Of a stretch of DNA of 64,000 nt, positions 1 to 10,035 are shown piece after piece. The notes under the pieces were generated by a model. The model did not search any database. It saw only the letters and a program-made list of their open reading frames with translations, and was not told the origin of the DNA. Both the position numbers and the translations under genes were made by a program. Origin of the DNA: CAWANF01 sp963783355. GTDB lineage: Bacteria > Bacteroidota > Rhodothermia > Balneolales > DATFMH01. The DNA lies in NCBI GenBank assembly GCA_963783355.1, contig CAWANF010000005.1, positions 62,001 through 126,000 on the forward strand, written 5' to 3'. Positions within the stretch are counted from its first letter, which is position 1, and every line of letters starts with the position of its first letter.

Positions 1-2300
1 GAATCGGTAAACGTGTAATTTCCTTTAATTCCAAACCATCTGAAATACTTTGTAAAATCAACTTCAACACCCCAGTTATGAGCTGTACCATAATTACCCG
101 GCTGCAACTCCAGGTCGTGGTGAACTCCTGATTCTTTCAGCGCATACTCAATCGGATTTTTAATGTTTTTATAGAACAACCCGACCATAAATTGATTGGT
201 TGGTTGTGGAAAATATTCAAAACGAAAATCGAAATTGTCCGCCGTAACATGCTTGAGATTGGGATTTCCAGCTACGAAATAGTTATCACCCTGCATGCGA
301 TATGGAATAATTTCGAAGAATCCAGGTCGCGTAATAGCTTTGTAATATGATGCCCGAATATTCACATGGGAAGCGGGCATATACTTCAGGCTCACACTGG
401 GCAAAAAGTCATAATAGGATTGAGACGAATCAGGCGTTTGTCCATATTTTGCCTGCTTGAGTTTGTAACCCTGTTCGGTATGCTCCAGGCGCAATCCGCC
501 GGTAACCTGTGTATTCAAAACCGTAAACTGCGCCATTGCATACGCGGCATAGATATTTTCATGAGCAAAGTAATTCATCTCACTCGTTGCACTTCCCTGT
601 GGATCCAGCACTTTCCAGGTAACATCGGAATAGGTATTCCAGTCCTTACCTTTCACCTGTACCGTAGGATAGGGATCGATGAGATACTCATTCTCGTAGT
701 TATTGCGCGTCCGGTGACGATACATCCCGCCAAATTTGATAAAATCAGCCGGAGTGAAAAGCGGCAACTTGTATTTTAAATCTCCGTAACCAGAATAATC
801 GCGATCACTGTTGTGATACCAGTACAATGGATTATGTCGATCTACGTAAATGGATTGAACCACAAAATTGCTGAGAGAGCTGTTTCTCAGGAAGGAGGCT
901 TCATCAGGACGCTGTCGGCTGGCGACAGAAAACAAAGCCTTCCAGTTGAAGTTCAAACGGGGAGTAATCTGATGAATACCATTTAAGATATTATCAAATA
1001 TGTTTTCATTGGTCGTCCTGGATCTCGTTTTAAAAGCAAGAATAGCTGTTCCCTTTGTAGAACTATAGGCACGTCCATCGACATTAGTTTCTTTGGTATC
1101 CCGAACCTGGGCATCAAATAAATCGTAATAACCGGAATACAAACTGATTTTATTATTCCTGTTAAATCGATAATCCAGCTTGCTGTGCAGTGCCGTTCGC
1201 CGCTGCATTGTAGAGAACTGTCGCTGATTTAAAGCGCTCAATACAGGCCGGTTCGACCCAAAAAGATCCGTACCGCTTGAATACCAAATACTATTATTAC
1301 CGCGATACGTATTCTGAAAACTTGCAGCCAGTAAAACCCCTAAATGATGGTGCAGAAAACGATCTCCAATCGTAAATCCGCCAATTATATCGGGAAGCGG
1401 CTTGAAATTTTGCAGACTGAGGACACCGGTGGGGAAATCAGATGGTTTGGCTTCGTAATTCAATCCATGTATTTCCCGGGGAGATTTAAAGGGTACTGTC
1501 GAAACTTTATAGGCCTGGAAATCACGTTTCATGTTGATTCCATTGTATCCCATCTGGGCATTGGCCGTAACCTGTAATTTTTCCGGCGCATCCTTCATGA
1601 TTAAATCGACTGCTCCACCAATGGCATCACCTTCCATATCTGGTGTCAGACTCTTATATACTTCAAGTCTCTGAAGAAGATTAGCCGGGAAAATATCGAG
1701 AGGTACATACCGGTTTTTATCATCCGGGCTCGGTACCTTCACCCCGTTGATCAACGTATAATTATAACGCCGGTCCATACCACGAACTATGGCATATTCC
1801 GGATCACCGTTTTGATTTCGCTGAACAGTCAAACCCGATACCCTTTGGACCACATTCGCTACCGTAAGATCGGGAGAAAGCTGAATAGCTTTAGATGAGA
1901 CAACATTTACTGTTGTTGGTGCAACTCTTTCAATGTCGCGGGCGGCGACTTCAGAGCCTTTTTCGGCTTGTGCCGTAACAACAACAGTATTTAACCTTGT
2001 ATCACTTTCTGATAATATAAAATTGTGAACAAAGCCCGATTTCTTTGCCGCAATGGCCAGATTTACATCTTTTTTTTGATAGCCTACAAATCGTACTTCC
2101 GCGGTGTAATTTCCTGGTTTAACATTATTAATGACGAAAGATCCATCGAGACCCGCAATACCATAATAATGTGTACTCTCCAACTGGATGGTGGCACCAA
2201 TCAATGGTTCACCCGAAGAGTCTGTTATTTTACCCGAAAATTTAACCCCGGAAACTAAATGTAGAACTATAGAAGAGAGAACTAATAAAGTTTTAAACAT
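1..2300 (-). CDS. TonB-dependent outer-membrane receptor, 3' end beyond the window
   Basis: The reading frame on the minus strand is open from an ATG at 2298-2300 to base 1, giving 766 codons without a stop, so the C-terminal part of the barrel is missing. The product starts with a signal-peptide-like stretch (MFKTLLVLSSIVLHLVSG), then a carboxypeptidase-regulatory-like domain (about residues 20-100, with SGEPLIGATIQL and a glycine-rich turn), then a plug domain (about 120-240, with VVQRVSGLTVQRN and YNYTLINGVKVP), then aromatic-rich beta-barrel strands. This is the usual build of Bacteroidota receptors that import siderophores, vitamin B12 or oligosaccharides using TonB energy. No SusD-like partner lies upstream, so a substrate cannot be named. 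It is transcribed away from the GroES gene. Confidence 0.9.
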   Translation of the reverse strand, partial: MFKTLLVLSSIVLHLVSGVKFSGKITDSSGEPLIGATIQLESTHYYGIAGLDGSFVINNVKPGNYTAEVRFVGYQKKDVNLAIAAKKSGFVHNFILSESDTRLNTVVVTAQAEKGSEVAARDIERVAPTTVNVVSSKAIQLSPDLTVANVVQRVSGLTVQRNQNGDPEYAIVRGMDRRYNYTLINGVKVPSPDDKNRYVPLDIFPANLLQRLEVYKSLTPDMEGDAIGGAVDLIMKDAPEKLQVTANAQMGYNGINMKRDFQAYKVSTVPFKSPREIHGLNYEAKPSDFPTGVLSLQNFKPLPDIIGGFTIGDRFLHHHLGVLLAASFQNTYRGNNSIWYSSGTDLFGSNRPVLSALNQRQFSTMQRRTALHSKLDYRFNRNNKISLYSGYYDLFDAQVRDTKETNVDGRAYSSTKGTAILAFKTRSRTTNENIFDNILNGIHQITPRLNFNWKALFSVASRQRPDEASFLRNSSLSNFVVQSIYVDRHNPLYWYHNSDRDYSGYGDLKYKLPLFTPADFIKFGGMYRHRTRNNYENEYLIDPYPTVQVKGKDWNTYSDVTWKVLDPQGSATSEMNYFAHENIYAAYAMAQFTVLNTQVTGGLRLEHTEQGYKLKQAKYGQTPDSSQSYYDFLPSVSLKYMPASHVNIRASYYKAITRPGFFEIIPYRMQGDNYFVAGNPNLKHVTADNFDFRFEYFPQPTNQFMVGLFYKNIKNPIEYALKESGVHHDLELQPGNYGTAHNWGVEVDFTKYFRWFGIKGNYTFTD

Positions 2301-2751
2301 ATTACCTGTCAGTGTGCTACACGAATTATTTTATTGCACTAGTTTAGACAGGCAGTGTTACCAAATTTTTGAGTTACTGTTACGATATCTTGATATTAAC
2401 GTTATGAATTTATTACCCTAATATTAAGGACTTTATCCACTTTTATATCCAATCAAAGGTTTTTAATTTTACATTTTCTATGACCATCTTATTTATTATT
2501 AGTAAAAACAATACCTAATTGGTGCTTACTTTTCTTTACGTTCTTGAAAGTAAATCGAAATATTTCAGTTAATATCGAGACCTTCCATAAATACTATATA
2601 TCGATATGGATTTTAAACAATTTTTGTGTTTTCATACCGATCACTTCCAGACATAAAAACGAAATAGCTTTAATCCATTATAAACGAAGAGTGTTTTTCT
2701 CTAATTTTTGGTATTTTCACCTAAAATAAACAAGGAATTTAAAACGCCATT
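2301..2751. other. AT-rich divergent intergenic region, 451 bases
   Basis: The region separates the TonB receptor (minus) from the GroES gene (plus) and must hold the promoters of both. It is strongly AT-rich. I searched both strands for the Bacteroidota -7 element TAnnTTTG and found only imperfect versions (for example TAATTTTTG near 2702). Short frames here look non-coding. No convincing hairpin, repeat or RNA gene was seen. Confidence 0.5.
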
Positions 2752-3126
2752 ATGATATCAGAAACAACAGCTTTGGATAAATTTATCGTTGTAGGCGACC
2801 GGGTGCTTCTTAAACCAAAATCAACTGATAATCAAACCAAAAGCGGATTATTTTTGCCGCCTGGTGTCCAGGAAAAGGAAAACATCCAGAGCGGATATGT
2901 TGTTAAAACCGGGCCGGGCTATGCTGTTGCTCCGCCTTCTGATGCCGATGAGCCTTGGAAACCAACGGCTGAACATCCTCAATATATCCCTTTACAGGCC
3001 CAGGTTGGCGATTTAGCCATATACCTACAGAGTCATGCTCATGAAATTGAATACGAGGATGAAAAATATATCATTGTTCCCCAGTCTTCTATCCTTTTGT
3101 TAATAAGAGATGGGCTGATGGATTAA
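2752..3126 (+). CDS. GroES-family co-chaperonin, orphan
   Basis: The 124-residue product has the GroES fold signature: VVGDRVLLKPK near the N terminus, a mobile-loop segment ending in SGLFLPPGV, a central GYVVKTGPG turn, then VGDLAIYL and EDEKYIIVPQSSILLLI at the end. Canonical GroES is about 95-100 residues; the extra length is mainly a proline-rich insert (about residues 65-85) between the GPG turn and the VGD strand. No groEL follows, so this is a second, unlinked GroES-like protein. The ATG at 2752 is preceded by AAGGA at 2733-2737, one of the clearer ribosome-binding sites here. A small Cys-rich gene follows after 22 bases, probably in the same transcript. GroES acts as the lid of the GroEL chamber; whether this divergent form still does so is inference. 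Confidence 0.85.
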   Translation: MISETTALDKFIVVGDRVLLKPKSTDNQTKSGLFLPPGVQEKENIQSGYVVKTGPGYAVAPPSDADEPWKPTAEHPQYIPLQAQVGDLAIYLQSHAHEIEYEDEKYIIVPQSSILLLIRDGLMD

Positions 3127-3148
3127 TACCCATCTGTTATATCAGCAT

Positions 3149-3331
3149 ATGGACAATTATCCTCCTGAAAAATACAATCCCGATTCAAATACTTATAATT
3201 CTCAATCGAACGAAAACAAAATACGCTGCTGCTTCTGCGGGAAAATAACTTCGATTGTATGGGTTCACGGACATGGACAATGTACCCAATGCCATACCAA
3301 TATTGATGAATGCTGCCGGGGCGAACACTGA
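3149..3331 (+). CDS. Small Cys/His-rich protein, probable zinc ribbon
   Basis: A 60-residue protein with a polar, Asn/Pro-rich first third and a metal-binding second half: two adjacent cysteines then CGK, later HGHGQCTQCH and a final ECC near the C terminus. The CxxC pairs about 18 residues apart suggest a zinc ribbon or rubredoxin-like knuckle. It starts 22 bases after the GroES stop on the same strand, so co-transcription is likely. I do not recognise a named family. The high cysteine content and in-operon position argue that it is real despite its length. A role in protein folding or redox sensing beside GroES is only a guess. Confidence 0.65.
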   Translation: MDNYPPEKYNPDSNTYNSQSNENKIRCCFCGKITSIVWVHGHGQCTQCHTNIDECCRGEH

Positions 3332-3381
3332 TCTTGATTAATCATTAAAATCCCCGTTCTTCTCTTTGTGCCTAAAAATAT

Positions 3382-6300
3382 TTAATAATCATAATGCCAT
3401 AACACGTCGATACCTGTCTTGGAATCCTGTCCTTCACTTTGTGTTAAAATCAAACCGAGGTTTTTATATAAATAGTATTCGAGTATCACCTGGCTCGATT
3501 GGTTGGAACCTCCTAATTGCTGAAGCACCGCCAGGAATATCCTGTCAGTGATATATTTCCCGATTTTAATCGTTGTTCCATTGCCAGTCGACTGCCCTGA
3601 ATTATCTATTTGTATCACATCAATTCCCAGACGTTCTGTTGCCAGATTTTCCACCCGGTCGAGCAATAAATTCATCAGCGCCGATTTTGCTGCTTCACTG
3701 GTACTCGAAGAACCGGAAACGGTTTGCTCCCACGATAACAACGCATTAAACGGCCGTCCGAACAGTGTGTAACTTATGATGTTCTTCAGATCCATAGACG
3801 GATCGCTGGAATAATTAAATATCGGATTTTGAACCGTTCCAGTAATCATATAATATATAGATATATCATTGGGCTGTCGTAGTTTATACAATGATTTAAT
3901 ATCAAGTGCAGGATTCGTTGGATCTCCGCTAAAAGTCACTTTCCCGGTTTGAAGATCAAATCGTTTCCCGAATTGTGTGGCATATCCCTGATTTGTTCCA
4001 AATTCCCCAAAAATCTGCAAACTGTCCCGTGGATTTTTTGTTGCCTCAACATTCCCGTTTAATTCCAGTGCCATCTCCGGTGAAGTGCGATTTCTCAACC
4101 AAAAATTTCTATTGATATTCAATTTCACATCCATTTTCAGAGAATCGTACAATGCTATTCCAGAGATTGGATTAGGTTTTGTTTTTTTTAATTGAATCTC
4201 TTCCACACTTTTCGAACCAAAGTTATCCAGGTATACTACACCATTATCTACCGTCAAATCCCCATTCAATACAGGATGAGTCACCGTGCCCTCAAGCTTC
4301 GTGTTCATGCTTATCACGGCTTTATAATTTCGAGCATTCATCACCCGAAATTTATTGGCTTTGAAAGTTAAACCGAATGATGATGACTCATATCCCTTCA
4401 AATCAATATTTCCACTGGCAGTAAAATTTCCCCCGTTACTTGAAGCATTCAGTTCTTTTATATTAATTTTATGGGGTTCAAAAGCCGTATTCATGGAGAT
4501 ATTTTTCAATTGAATATTTGCAGGAATCACTTTGATACCCCCATTTTCCAGTTTCATACTTCCTTCCAGATAAGGAGCTCCAATCGTCCCTTCTACATTA
4601 ACATTCGCATTCAGAGTGCCCTTTAAATCTTTGACTGTTTCCGGACTCATAAACTCATTCAAAGCCGAAAGATTAAAACCGTTGGTATAAATATTCGCTT
4701 TGATTGAATCCTTAGACGATGGCAGGTTTACAGCAAATTGCTTTAGATCCAGACTGAATGGAACCGAACCGTTGATTCTTGCCGCCGTTTGCTTTAATGA
4801 AATGATTCTTGAGTTAAAATCCAGTTGTTTCTGACTTTGACGATATTTAAATCCCAGGTTTACAGTATCTATCTGCACATCTGAAAATTTACTTCCCGTC
4901 AATGTCATCTCACCCCGAATATCGGGCAATCCCGCATTGCCAGACAACGTTCCATTAAACTGCAAAACCCCTGTTAACCCCTCAAAGCCAAATTCTTTCA
5001 AAAAATCCTGGTATTTCGATAGATCTAAAGGCTCCATTTTAAAAAAACCACTTACCGGTTTTTCATAAAATGTCGTATCAAATTTCGCCGGGTTTCCCAA
5101 ACGGAACGGAACGTCCGCTTCACCAATAATAATTTTTTGGCCCTTGTTTTCAATAAATCCATCGGCTAATAACTGACCTCTGTCTATATTCATGGATAAG
5201 CGCAGCGAATCGAGCTTTAAATTGTGATAAGCCATATTTGAAATCGATACATGTGAATCCAAAACCACTTTTTTATTATCGACATCGAAATTAAGATGGC
5301 CTGATATCAAACCTGAATATTCCGGATGCAGCAGAAAGATCTCAAGAACACCACCAACATTTAAATTCTTTGCACCCACAAATCCTTTTTGTTCTTTTTG
5401 ACTTAATCTGTCAATTTTCATTCGAAAAAAGGCCCCGTCCTGAGCTTGTAATTGCAAAGTGTCGGTACTTAATGTTTGATTCACATATCGTACGTATGTC
5501 GGCCGGTTCATCGTCAGACTCCTAAGGGAGGTATTACAAACGAATTGATCAATATCCATCAATGTAGAATCTTTGGAGATATAGTATTTTCCATGCTGCG
5601 TAGATCCCGCTTTCCCGTGAATATTTAAATCCAACGCGTATTCACCAGATATCACACTGTCACGAATCCCTCCGGTCGTATTAACTTTAAAATCCTGCAA
5701 ATGAATATTCCCGACACTTGGATTTTGCAATTCCAGGAAAGCCTTATATGAGGGCTCTTTGGTCAGTGTCACGACACCTTGCCCGTTCACTTTATTGACC
5801 GTTACCGTATCGTAACGGATATCATGCAGGTACATTTCGGCCACAAACTCCAGGTTATTATTCTTTAATTGCAAATCACCCATCATGTCACCCTTGGTTT
5901 GCAAACGGGCTACACCAAACAACGGTGCCAAAGAACTGAGATCTTTCAGAGTCAGGTCATACTGAAGCCGGTTCGATGGATTATCAAAATGTTCCAAATC
6001 CTGCCGGGCGGAAAAACGTCCATCCGCGATCGTACTGGATAACATAGCCTTATCCACGCTAAAAACTGAGTTCTTTATTTTAAGATACGCACTTAATGTA
6101 TCCAGCCGTTCACCATTGACGATGGAAGAATCCGCGTTCAGGCGAGCGGCCAATACCAGTTTTTTAAGATTGAAATTCTTTCCATCACCCTGAAGATTGA
6201 GATTCAACGAAGTAGGGAATTTCTTCAAACCCGATATTTCAGCAAGGTTAAAATGACGGGTATAAACGCGGAAGGAATAGTCCGGCTCTTTCTCACTCCA

Positions 6301-7863
6301 GTGGCTGCTTATATTGGCTGATACAGCACTATGTATAAAATTTAACCGTGCGTTTCCTTTAATCAAACTATCCGTAACTGTCGCAAGCAGATGGCCACCG
6401 CTTATCGTTTGATTTAGATATCGGCTTTTCAATAATTTCACTTTTAAATTCCAGGGAGTTTTCCCAGGCCGCAGGCCATCGCCCTGCAAATTCCCACTAA
6501 TCGAAATATCCCCGTGCTGTAGGGTATCCGCTAACCAGACAGCGGGATTAATATTCGATAATATATAACTTACATTCCATTCCGGACGATCAATCCAGGG
6601 CCTTTTGATATTCATGTTCGCAACGAATTTTTCCCTGTTCCGCATAGCTATAAAATCCGCCTTTACGCTATCCGGATTCACATTAAAATTCATTCTGGCC
6701 TGCGACAGATAATAGGACCCAAACGACAAATTATTCAGCATCACATTTCCATCCAATATGCTTTTCTGATAATCTTTCAATGGTATTTTTCCATCAAAAT
6801 GGGCCTGAACCTTTCCAATATCCGGGTATAAGGTATCCCGCATCATTTTTGACAGACGGGCCTGTTCGATATCGAGATTTAAACCCGTTAAAGCCGGCTC
6901 GGGTTTTATGGCGAGATTTGCTTTCAGTTCCAGCTTCCTGAGATCAGGGGATTCTGCCGTCAGTTGAACACTCGTTTTCTTATAATCACCCCGGATAGCA
7001 AGCTGGATATGCATATCATTTCTGACCGGATAGATTTCGGATACCGCATGTACGTCCCGCCACGAAATGGGATTCCCAAGAAAATCGAAGCTAAATTGAG
7101 TTTGTGTAGTATCTGGGGAAAAATGTCCGTTCATGCGTATCATGGATCTGCCGGTCGCAAGCACCAGTTTTTCCAGATTATACTCATTGTCCGAAGCACT
7201 CGCTTTAGTCTCAAACGATATAGGGCTATCCAGCTTCGAATTTTCAGCTTTGAAAGAAAGATGTTCCAGATTCGCAGAGTATCCTTGTTGCTCAAGGCTG
7301 AATGACGATTTCAGGGAAAAATCATGAATCTGTAACGTAGTGTCGGGAATGTAATATCCTGACTTGATTTGAAACCGGGAGTGTCTGATTTGTAAATCAC
7401 CGACGGCAAAATATAGAGGCGAAGCAGACGTATCCGAACCCGATGATTTTACAAGATGACCAAGATTCCAGCTGCTGTCTGCTTCCTGAACAAATTTCGC
7501 ATTCATTCCGGAAACATAAATGTTTTCGACGGTATGTGGACTTCGAACCAAATCGAACAGATTATAGGATAATTGTAATGTATCAGCATGAATAAGCGTA
7601 TCACCTGATATGATATTCAAATCCAAAACGGTCAGATGATTCCACAGATCACCCTTCAAATTTTCCAGCTTCAATTTCCCATTTAATGAAGACATCCCCA
7701 GCTGTTCCACCCTGTTTCTCACGAAATTCAGAACGAACCGGCTTCGCAGTGATAGTCTCAATCCTGATAATAATATTATGAATCCAAACAGAGCATACCA
7801 CCACTTCGACCGGCGGGACAGCCATAATTTCAATCGATGATATGTGGAAAATTCAGGTTCCAT
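3382..7863 (-). CDS. tamB: Translocation and assembly module protein TamB
   Basis: A 1493-residue AsmA/TamB-type protein. One N-terminal membrane anchor (about residues 22-40, WWYALFGFIILLSGL) is followed by a very long beta-rich region of repeated short strands and the conserved C-terminal TamB (DUF490) domain in roughly the last 400 residues, with motifs such as FGTNQGYATQFGKRF, FSGDPTNPALDI and TIKIGKYITDRIFL. TamB proteins are inner-membrane-anchored periplasm-spanning beta structures that help outer-membrane protein assembly and, in related AsmA-like proteins, carry phospholipids outward. Its ATG lies 5 bases after the stop of the Omp85 gene upstream, the classical tamA-tamB order. The length is typical for the family. 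Confidence 0.92.
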   Translation of the reverse strand: MEPEFSTYHRLKLWLSRRSKWWYALFGFIILLSGLRLSLRSRFVLNFVRNRVEQLGMSSLNGKLKLENLKGDLWNHLTVLDLNIISGDTLIHADTLQLSYNLFDLVRSPHTVENIYVSGMNAKFVQEADSSWNLGHLVKSSGSDTSASPLYFAVGDLQIRHSRFQIKSGYYIPDTTLQIHDFSLKSSFSLEQQGYSANLEHLSFKAENSKLDSPISFETKASASDNEYNLEKLVLATGRSMIRMNGHFSPDTTQTQFSFDFLGNPISWRDVHAVSEIYPVRNDMHIQLAIRGDYKKTSVQLTAESPDLRKLELKANLAIKPEPALTGLNLDIEQARLSKMMRDTLYPDIGKVQAHFDGKIPLKDYQKSILDGNVMLNNLSFGSYYLSQARMNFNVNPDSVKADFIAMRNREKFVANMNIKRPWIDRPEWNVSYILSNINPAVWLADTLQHGDISISGNLQGDGLRPGKTPWNLKVKLLKSRYLNQTISGGHLLATVTDSLIKGNARLNFIHSAVSANISSHWSEKEPDYSFRVYTRHFNLAEISGLKKFPTSLNLNLQGDGKNFNLKKLVLAARLNADSSIVNGERLDTLSAYLKIKNSVFSVDKAMLSSTIADGRFSARQDLEHFDNPSNRLQYDLTLKDLSSLAPLFGVARLQTKGDMMGDLQLKNNNLEFVAEMYLHDIRYDTVTVNKVNGQGVVTLTKEPSYKAFLELQNPSVGNIHLQDFKVNTTGGIRDSVISGEYALDLNIHGKAGSTQHGKYYISKDSTLMDIDQFVCNTSLRSLTMNRPTYVRYVNQTLSTDTLQLQAQDGAFFRMKIDRLSQKEQKGFVGAKNLNVGGVLEIFLLHPEYSGLISGHLNFDVDNKKVVLDSHVSISNMAYHNLKLDSLRLSMNIDRGQLLADGFIENKGQKIIIGEADVPFRLGNPAKFDTTFYEKPVSGFFKMEPLDLSKYQDFLKEFGFEGLTGVLQFNGTLSGNAGLPDIRGEMTLTGSKFSDVQIDTVNLGFKYRQSQKQLDFNSRIISLKQTAARINGSVPFSLDLKQFAVNLPSSKDSIKANIYTNGFNLSALNEFMSPETVKDLKGTLNANVNVEGTIGAPYLEGSMKLENGGIKVIPANIQLKNISMNTAFEPHKINIKELNASSNGGNFTASGNIDLKGYESSSFGLTFKANKFRVMNARNYKAVISMNTKLEGTVTHPVLNGDLTVDNGVVYLDNFGSKSVEEIQLKKTKPNPISGIALYDSLKMDVKLNINRNFWLRNRTSPEMALELNGNVEATKNPRDSLQIFGEFGTNQGYATQFGKRFDLQTGKVTFSGDPTNPALDIKSLYKLRQPNDISIYYMITGTVQNPIFNYSSDPSMDLKNIISYTLFGRPFNALLSWEQTVSGSSSTSEAAKSALMNLLLDRVENLATERLGIDVIQIDNSGQSTGNGTTIKIGKYITDRIFLAVLQQLGGSNQSSQVILEYYLYKNLGLILTQSEGQDSKTGIDVLWHYDY

Positions 7864-7868
7864 TATCG

Positions 7869-9848
7869 TTAGAATACATCTCCAATACTGAAATGGAAGG
7901 TGATACGCCGCCAGAATGTTGACGCGTGATAGACGCCATCATAATAATCCAAATCAGATAAGGTTGGATTCAGTTTATAGCCAACATCTAACCGCACCGG
8001 GCCAATGGGCGACTGATAACTGATACCGCCACCTGCTCCAAATTGAAGGCCCTGGTAATTCATTTGTCTGATCCGGCTTTTAAATGACTGAGAATCAAAA
8101 AAATGAACATCTGATAATTTTCTCCAGATTTGGCCGCCATCGAGAAAAACGGCCATCCCAAACCCGCGCAGCAGAAAATTGAGCTGGTGGCGTAATTCCA
8201 TATTAAAGGAAAATTCAGCCCGGCCACCAACCGGTAGATATTCTTTAAACGAACCATTACTATAAAAGATTGGCCGCTTCGGTCCTAATTGTTGGCGATA
8301 CCAGCCACGAACAGATCCGGTGCCACCATTGAAGAAACGAATGCTGGCTGGTAATGAATCTTTTTGAGCCGCATCGATAACACCGCCATTCAAACGAATG
8401 ACTCCCTGCATTCCCTGGCTAATAGAAAAAATACGCCGAACATCTAATGAAATTTTTTGATAAATATAAGTTCCGGTTTTCAGAATGCCCGATAATTCGA
8501 TAAATGGATTGATAATCCAATCATTATTTCCACCGACCAGACTTTGGCGGTAATAACCTGCAAACTGCAAGGCAGAAATACCGTATTTCTTAGTACTGTC
8601 AGGCAATGAAATATTCATATTTTTTTGCCTGAATTGATTGTGCGTATACTCGTACGAAATGGAACCGGTCAGATGAGGACTGTATTGATAGACTAAGGAA
8701 TTATTCAGACCGGTATCGAAAAGTTCGTATCCGGGCTCAAGCAAATGTTCTACAAATGGAGAGATTACAAAGCTGCTTTTATTATTTATCACGTAGGGGA
8801 AAAGGTAATCAAGCCCCAACCGCTGCTCAATGAACGAAGCACGAGCGACAGCTGTAAAACGATGTGCATGGCCAAAAAAATTACGATGTGTCCAGGATAC
8901 TTCGCCCCGCAACAATTCTTCAGTACCAAATCCAGCCATAATTTTAACTGAACGCAGCTTATGTTCCCTGACATTAATCTGAAGATTCACGGTTGAATCT
9001 TCGGGCTGATCCGGCACATTGATCGTTACAAAACGAAATAACGGTTGATTGAAGATTATTTGTTGAGCGCTTCCCAGTTTCTTCTGACTGAATCGTTGTC
9101 CAATTTTCAATCCCGATTCCCTGATTACCAGTTTTTTTGATACGGTTTTTTCACCATCAACCTGAATATCGGATATATAGCCAATAGGACCCGGTACCAT
9201 AGAGATAGTAAGATCTGCTGTTTTGGCCGTCGAATCGATATGGGCAGACACCCTTACATTGGCAAAAGCATATCCCTGGTTTTTAAACCAATTGGTAAAA
9301 TGACCTTCCACATCAGGAAGACGAATGACCTCATATCGTTTCCCTTTTCGCAAAGGCTGTTCTTTTTTTATACGGGAATATTCGGAAGATTCCTTTATTT
9401 GTTTTACATACCGGGTTTTATCGTCAATTTTATAATTGACTTTACTGACGATAATCGGGAGCCCTTCATCTATCTTGAACGTTACAAATCGTTTCCATTT
9501 TTTGGCTTTTACCGAATACTTGACTTTGACATCCGGGAAACCACGCCTCTGATAAAAATGCTCCAGCCTGATTACATCTTTCATGACTTCTGTTTCCGAA
9601 TATTCAAAACCACCTCTTTTCCAGAATTTAATTTTTTGGAAGAAAGACGGTGCTTCGGTAGCAATGACATTCTCAAGAACTACGTCGGAGAAGGTCTTAT
9701 TCCCGGTTATGCTAACTTTCCAGACTTGGGGCAGATCGGGTGCTTTTCCAAAAACATTTACCGAAAACAACAACATACCCGTAACAACCACACATATGCG
9801 GATCAGCCTTTGTATCCTGTTGCACTGTATGTCATTACTGGTAATCAA
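7869..9848 (-). CDS. tamA: Omp85-family outer-membrane assembly protein (TamA/BamA-like)
   Basis: A 659-residue protein with a hydrophobic N-terminal segment (about residues 15-34) ending in a plausible signal-peptide cleavage site, POTRA-like modules (about 40-300; WKVSITGNKTFSDVVLEN, then GYISDIQVDGEKTVSKK) and a C-terminal 16-strand-type barrel (about 310-659). Barrel markers include TGSVRGWYRQQLGP, matching the conserved VRG region of Omp85 proteins, GGRAEFSFNMELR, and a terminal phenylalanine. It is directly upstream of tamB, which favours TamA over BamA. It inserts or secretes barrel proteins at the outer membrane. The start at 9848 gives the full signal peptide. No promoter with a good TAnnTTTG match was found in the 187 bases upstream. 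Confidence 0.9.
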   Translation of the reverse strand: MITSNDIQCNRIQRLIRICVVVTGMLLFSVNVFGKAPDLPQVWKVSITGNKTFSDVVLENVIATEAPSFFQKIKFWKRGGFEYSETEVMKDVIRLEHFYQRRGFPDVKVKYSVKAKKWKRFVTFKIDEGLPIIVSKVNYKIDDKTRYVKQIKESSEYSRIKKEQPLRKGKRYEVIRLPDVEGHFTNWFKNQGYAFANVRVSAHIDSTAKTADLTISMVPGPIGYISDIQVDGEKTVSKKLVIRESGLKIGQRFSQKKLGSAQQIIFNQPLFRFVTINVPDQPEDSTVNLQINVREHKLRSVKIMAGFGTEELLRGEVSWTHRNFFGHAHRFTAVARASFIEQRLGLDYLFPYVINNKSSFVISPFVEHLLEPGYELFDTGLNNSLVYQYSPHLTGSISYEYTHNQFRQKNMNISLPDSTKKYGISALQFAGYYRQSLVGGNNDWIINPFIELSGILKTGTYIYQKISLDVRRIFSISQGMQGVIRLNGGVIDAAQKDSLPASIRFFNGGTGSVRGWYRQQLGPKRPIFYSNGSFKEYLPVGGRAEFSFNMELRHQLNFLLRGFGMAVFLDGGQIWRKLSDVHFFDSQSFKSRIRQMNYQGLQFGAGGGISYQSPIGPVRLDVGYKLNPTLSDLDYYDGVYHASTFWRRITFHFSIGDVF

Positions 9849-10035
9849 ATTCTCTCTGTTTATATCATTCCTTACAATTAACAGTACCGAAATGGATCAC
9901 GTTCAGATAGCTGTCGAAGATTCTGAAATAATAATATAATGATTGCCTGGAATCCCTCAATTTTTATTGATGAAATCCAATAAATTTTTAGTCGGCAACA
10001 ATCTGCATAAATCCTGTTATTGAGTCTTTATACCC

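Noticed and set aside
366..779. 137-codon plus-strand frame
   Set aside because: Antisense to the TonB receptor, which has clear domain structure; the frame has no family motif and a poor start.
9240..9881. 213-codon plus-strand frame antisense to the Omp85 gene
   Set aside because: The minus-strand product has POTRA and barrel motifs; the antisense product is rich in Phe/Ile/Tyr without motifs, as expected for a shadow.
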